Source: Pseudohongiella sp. (GTDB taxonomy: Bacteria > Pseudomonadota > Gammaproteobacteria > Pseudomonadales > Pseudohongiellaceae). From it: a stretch of 64,000 bases of DNA. Numbering within the stretch: the first letter of the stretch is position 1; every line of letters starts with the position of its first letter. The stretch spans positions 62,001 through 126,000 of the forward strand of contig JAUSCD010000035.1 of NCBI GenBank assembly GCA_030651695.1, given 5' to 3'. Made by a program: the position numbers and the translations under genes. Below are positions 60,864-64,000 of the stretch, piece after piece. The notes below the pieces were generated by a model. It was not told the origin of the DNA, made no database searches, and was given only the letters and a program-made list of their open reading frames with translations.

Positions 60864-63800
60864 AATATTTTAGAGCTGCACGCAGCAGGGCACGCACGTC
60901 CTTCACTATTTTCGGGGTCATTATCCTGGCAGGTTTCCTGTCCTTTCGGGCCATTCCTGTTGAGCTCAACCCGGATGTGACAGTACCCATAATTATCACC
61001 ACCATTATCCACCCCGGCATCTCTCCTGAAGATGCCGAGCGACTGTTGGCGCGTCCAACAGAAATCGAACTGAAGAATGTTGATGGCATTACCGAGATTC
61101 GCTCGTTCTCAAGCGAGAGTAGCGCGACCATCATCACTGAATTCGACGTCAGCTTTAACTCGGACTTTGCAATCAACGATATTCGTTCTGCTCTTGATCG
61201 CGCCAAAGCACGGTTCCCTGCAAATACTGAAGAACCTATTATTACGGAAGTATCTGCGGCCACCGTGCCCGTAGTACAAATTGCCCTGGGTGGCGAAGGC
61301 GTGGCAGAGCGGACAAAACTCCAGATTGCCCGCATCCTGCAGCGCGAAATTGAAAATCTGCCGGAAATTCTCAGCGCTGACATGATAGGGGCTCGTGACG
61401 AACTGCTGGAAGTTATTATTGATCCGCGCAAGCTGGAAACCTATGGCATAACCAACACCCAGATTGTGCAGGCTGTGACCAGCAATAACCGGCTGATCCC
61501 GGCCGGCATTCTGAATACCGGCGAAGGCAGCTTTGCCATCAAGGTGCCAGGTCTTATTGAAACTGCGCAGGATCTGTTCCAGCTACCCATTGCGGCCAAC
61601 GCCAGTGGTGTTGTTGTGCTGAGCGATGTTGCGGAAGTGCGCCGCACATTCAAAGATGCCCAGCGTTATGCTTTTGCCAACGGCAACCAGGCCATTTCCC
61701 TTGACGTACAAAAACGCAAAGGCGCCAACCTGATTCTTGCAATGGACAAGATTGATGTCATCGTGCGTGAGATGCGCACGCAGATCCCGCCTGGCGTCGA
61801 AATTACTTACCTGAACAATACCATTCCGCTGGTGATAGAACAGAACTCCAGCCTGCAGGGCAATATGCTCTCTGCGATGGCGCTGATCATGATGGTGGTG
61901 GTGGCTGCCGTTGGTGTGCGCTCGGGCATCCTGGTAGCCATGGGTGTGCCCTTCTGTTTCTTCTTTGCCTTTATCATCATTTCATTGCTGGGCTACACCT
62001 ATAATTTTATGGTGATCTTTGGCCTGCTGCTGGCGCTGGGTATGCTGATTGACGGCGCCATTGTACTGGTGGAATACGCCGACCGGAAAATGGCTGAAGG
62101 TCACAACCGCGCCGATGCCTATGAAGAAGCAGTCTCGCGTATGTTCTGGCCTATTATTTCATCAACCCTGACAACTCTCGCAGCCTTCCTGCCACTGTTG
62201 TTCTGGCCCGGTGTTGCCGGCGAATTCATGAGTTATCTGCCAACCACAGTATTTGCTGTTTTGATTGGATCACTGTTGTACGCGCTGCTGTTTGCACCCT
62301 TGATAGGATCATTCGTCGGCAGCCGTACAGCTCACAAGCACATAGACATCAGTAAAAACGATGACACGCTGGTCACCGAATTCAGAGGCCCTATTCGTGC
62401 TTACGTCGGTATCCTGCGGTTTGGCATTCGCAATCCGGGTGTAATTTTCCTGGGCAGCATCGGCGTACTGGTCAGTATTGTGATGGCCTATGTCAGCCTC
62501 GGCCGCGGTTTCGAATTCTTCGCCAGTGTGGATCCAAGTCAGACACGTGTGCAGATTTTTGCGCGCGGCAACTACTCGCCTGAAGAAATCCGCGACATTG
62601 TGCGCGACGTTGAGTCACGCATTGAAGCTGTCGGCCACTTCAAAAGTATTGTGACGCAGTCAGGCGCCAGTCGCAGTATGGGTGGCGGCATGGGCGCGGC
62701 ACCGGATCTGATCGGCACCATATTCCTGGAGTTCACTGACCGGCGCGAACGCGACATCAACGGCTTTGAGATTGAAAATCTGTACCGCCAGGCCATTGCT
62801 GACCTGCCGGGTATCCGCGCGGAGATCTCCACCCCCGAGCAAGGCCCGCCCGTGGGCAAACAGTTGCAGCTGGAATTTTATGGTGAAGATCTGCGCACTC
62901 TGATTGATGAGGCACGGCGTGTCCGCGATCATCTGGAAAACGGCATGGAAGGCCTTATCGATGTTGATGACACCACACCGGTGCCCGGCATTGAATGGCA
63001 GATTACCGTTGACCGCGCGCGCGCAGCCATGTCAGGTGCCAGCATGCAGGAAATTGGCACGGCCATTCAGTTGCTGACCAACGGCGTGCTGATGGGCGAC
63101 TACCGCCCCGATGACAGCGAAGAAGAAGTGGAAATTCGTGTGCGCTACCCTGAGGAGTATCGCGGCATCGAGCAGATCGACAACATCCGCATCAATACTG
63201 CAGGCGGTCTGGTCCCCATCAGCAGCTTTATCACACGCGAAGCATTGCCCAGCGTCAGTTCGATTCAGCGCGTGGACAGTGAACGGGTGATATATGTCAG
63301 AGCCAACCCTGCTCCGGGTTTTATTACGGATAACAAAGTCAGCGAGTTGGGACAATGGTTGCAGGCCAATCCGCTTGCTCCCGGCGTCAACTACCGCTTC
63401 CGCGGTGCCAACGAAGAGCAGGAAGCCTCTATGGCATTCCTCAGTTTTGCATTTTTGTTGGCACTGGCACTGATGGCCGTTGTACTCGTGACACAATTTA
63501 ACAATTACTATCAGACTCTGCTGATTCTCTCTGCCGTATTGTTATCAACTACCGGCGTACTTCTGGGCTTGCTGATAACAGGGCAGACTTTCAGCGTGAT
63601 CCTGACCGGTGTGGGCGTTGTCGCGTTGGCCGGTATTATTGTGAATAACAATATTATTCTGATTGATACCTACAATGTGCTCAGCCGCAATCACCCGGAC
63701 TGGAGTCTGACGGATGTGATAGTCCAGACAGGAGTGCAGCGTCTTCGCCCGGTATTCCTGACCACGTTCACTACCGGTTTTGGTTTGCTGCCGCTGGCAC

Positions 63801-64000
63801 TGGGTGTTTCGATTGATCTTGCCGGGGCAGAAATTGAAGTTGGCGGACCAGTAGCGTCGCAATGGATGCAGTTGGCTAACGCAGTGGTGTTTGGATTGGC
63901 GTTTGGTAGCGTGCTGACGCTGATTGTTACACCGGCGCTGCTGGCTCTGCCTCATAAATTGCGCGAGTACATCAATCGTATCAAAGCAATGTTCACTCGT
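60860..64000 (+). CDS. RND efflux permease (truncated at window end)
   Basis: ATG at 60860 overlaps adaptor stop (ATGA); MKYFRAARSRARTSFTIFGVIILAGFLSFRAIPVELNPDVTVPIIIT...; open to 64000, 1047 codons without stop. Absent from track because no stop. Confidence 0.95.
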   Translation, partial: MKYFRAARSRARTSFTIFGVIILAGFLSFRAIPVELNPDVTVPIIITTIIHPGISPEDAERLLARPTEIELKNVDGITEIRSFSSESSATIITEFDVSFNSDFAINDIRSALDRAKARFPANTEEPIITEVSAATVPVVQIALGGEGVAERTKLQIARILQREIENLPEILSADMIGARDELLEVIIDPRKLETYGITNTQIVQAVTSNNRLIPAGILNTGEGSFAIKVPGLIETAQDLFQLPIAANASGVVVLSDVAEVRRTFKDAQRYAFANGNQAISLDVQKRKGANLILAMDKIDVIVREMRTQIPPGVEITYLNNTIPLVIEQNSSLQGNMLSAMALIMMVVVAAVGVRSGILVAMGVPFCFFFAFIIISLLGYTYNFMVIFGLLLALGMLIDGAIVLVEYADRKMAEGHNRADAYEEAVSRMFWPIISSTLTTLAAFLPLLFWPGVAGEFMSYLPTTVFAVLIGSLLYALLFAPLIGSFVGSRTAHKHIDISKNDDTLVTEFRGPIRAYVGILRFGIRNPGVIFLGSIGVLVSIVMAYVSLGRGFEFFASVDPSQTRVQIFARGNYSPEEIRDIVRDVESRIEAVGHFKSIVTQSGASRSMGGGMGAAPDLIGTIFLEFTDRRERDINGFEIENLYRQAIADLPGIRAEISTPEQGPPVGKQLQLEFYGEDLRTLIDEARRVRDHLENGMEGLIDVDDTTPVPGIEWQITVDRARAAMSGASMQEIGTAIQLLTNGVLMGDYRPDDSEEEVEIRVRYPEEYRGIEQIDNIRINTAGGLVPISSFITREALPSVSSIQRVDSERVIYVRANPAPGFITDNKVSELGQWLQANPLAPGVNYRFRGANEEQEASMAFLSFAFLLALALMAVVLVTQFNNYYQTLLILSAVLLSTTGVLLGLLITGQTFSVILTGVGVVALAGIIVNNNIILIDTYNVLSRNHPDWSLTDVIVQTGVQRLRPVFLTTFTTGFGLLPLALGVSIDLAGAEIEVGGPVASQWMQLANAVVFGLAFGSVLTLIVTPALLALPHKLREYINRIKAMFTR

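Overview
The window reads as an ordinary chromosomal segment of a gammaproteobacterium-like genome, densely coding on both strands. I found no tRNA, rRNA, CRISPR array, transposase, integrase or phage module. Recognisable blocks: TgpA-like transglutaminase/DUF58/MoxR (minus, 6987-10941); sbcD-sbcC (13734-18281); MocR-type regulator divergent from a LysE-type exporter (18855-21085); AlkD-like protein followed by recC-recB-recD (27468-37610); ispH-fkpB-ileS-ribF (minus, 41657-47073) with no lspA between ileS and fkpB; a GlnK-type PII gene without amtB (48982); BlaI/M56 peptidase pair divergent from a TonB receptor (49791-54616); RegBA/PrrBA-like redox two-component system divergent from a methyltransferase-acetyltransferase fusion (55590-59389); and an RND efflux operon running off the right edge. 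Nothing is convincingly an undescribed defence or mobile system. Best leads: (1) a three-gene operon at 11116-13652 (membrane protein, winged-helix regulator, DUF4153/4173-like protein) preceded by a palindrome TACTTTA-N5-TAAAGTA plus an overlapping AAAGTACTTT; (2) a family of three secreted 'PDLQGIW' proteins of unknown function in two loci, one linked to two small His-containing membrane proteins; (3) a long hairpin spanning the last 49 nt of recD including its stop codon; (4) a 22-bp-phased direct repeat in a divergent promoter at 23621-23654; (5) the methyltransferase-GNAT fusion 28 bp from regB. A DUF3309-type ORF of 52 aa (5951-6109) is missing from the supplied track. All family assignments are from reading protein sequence by eye; no searches were run.
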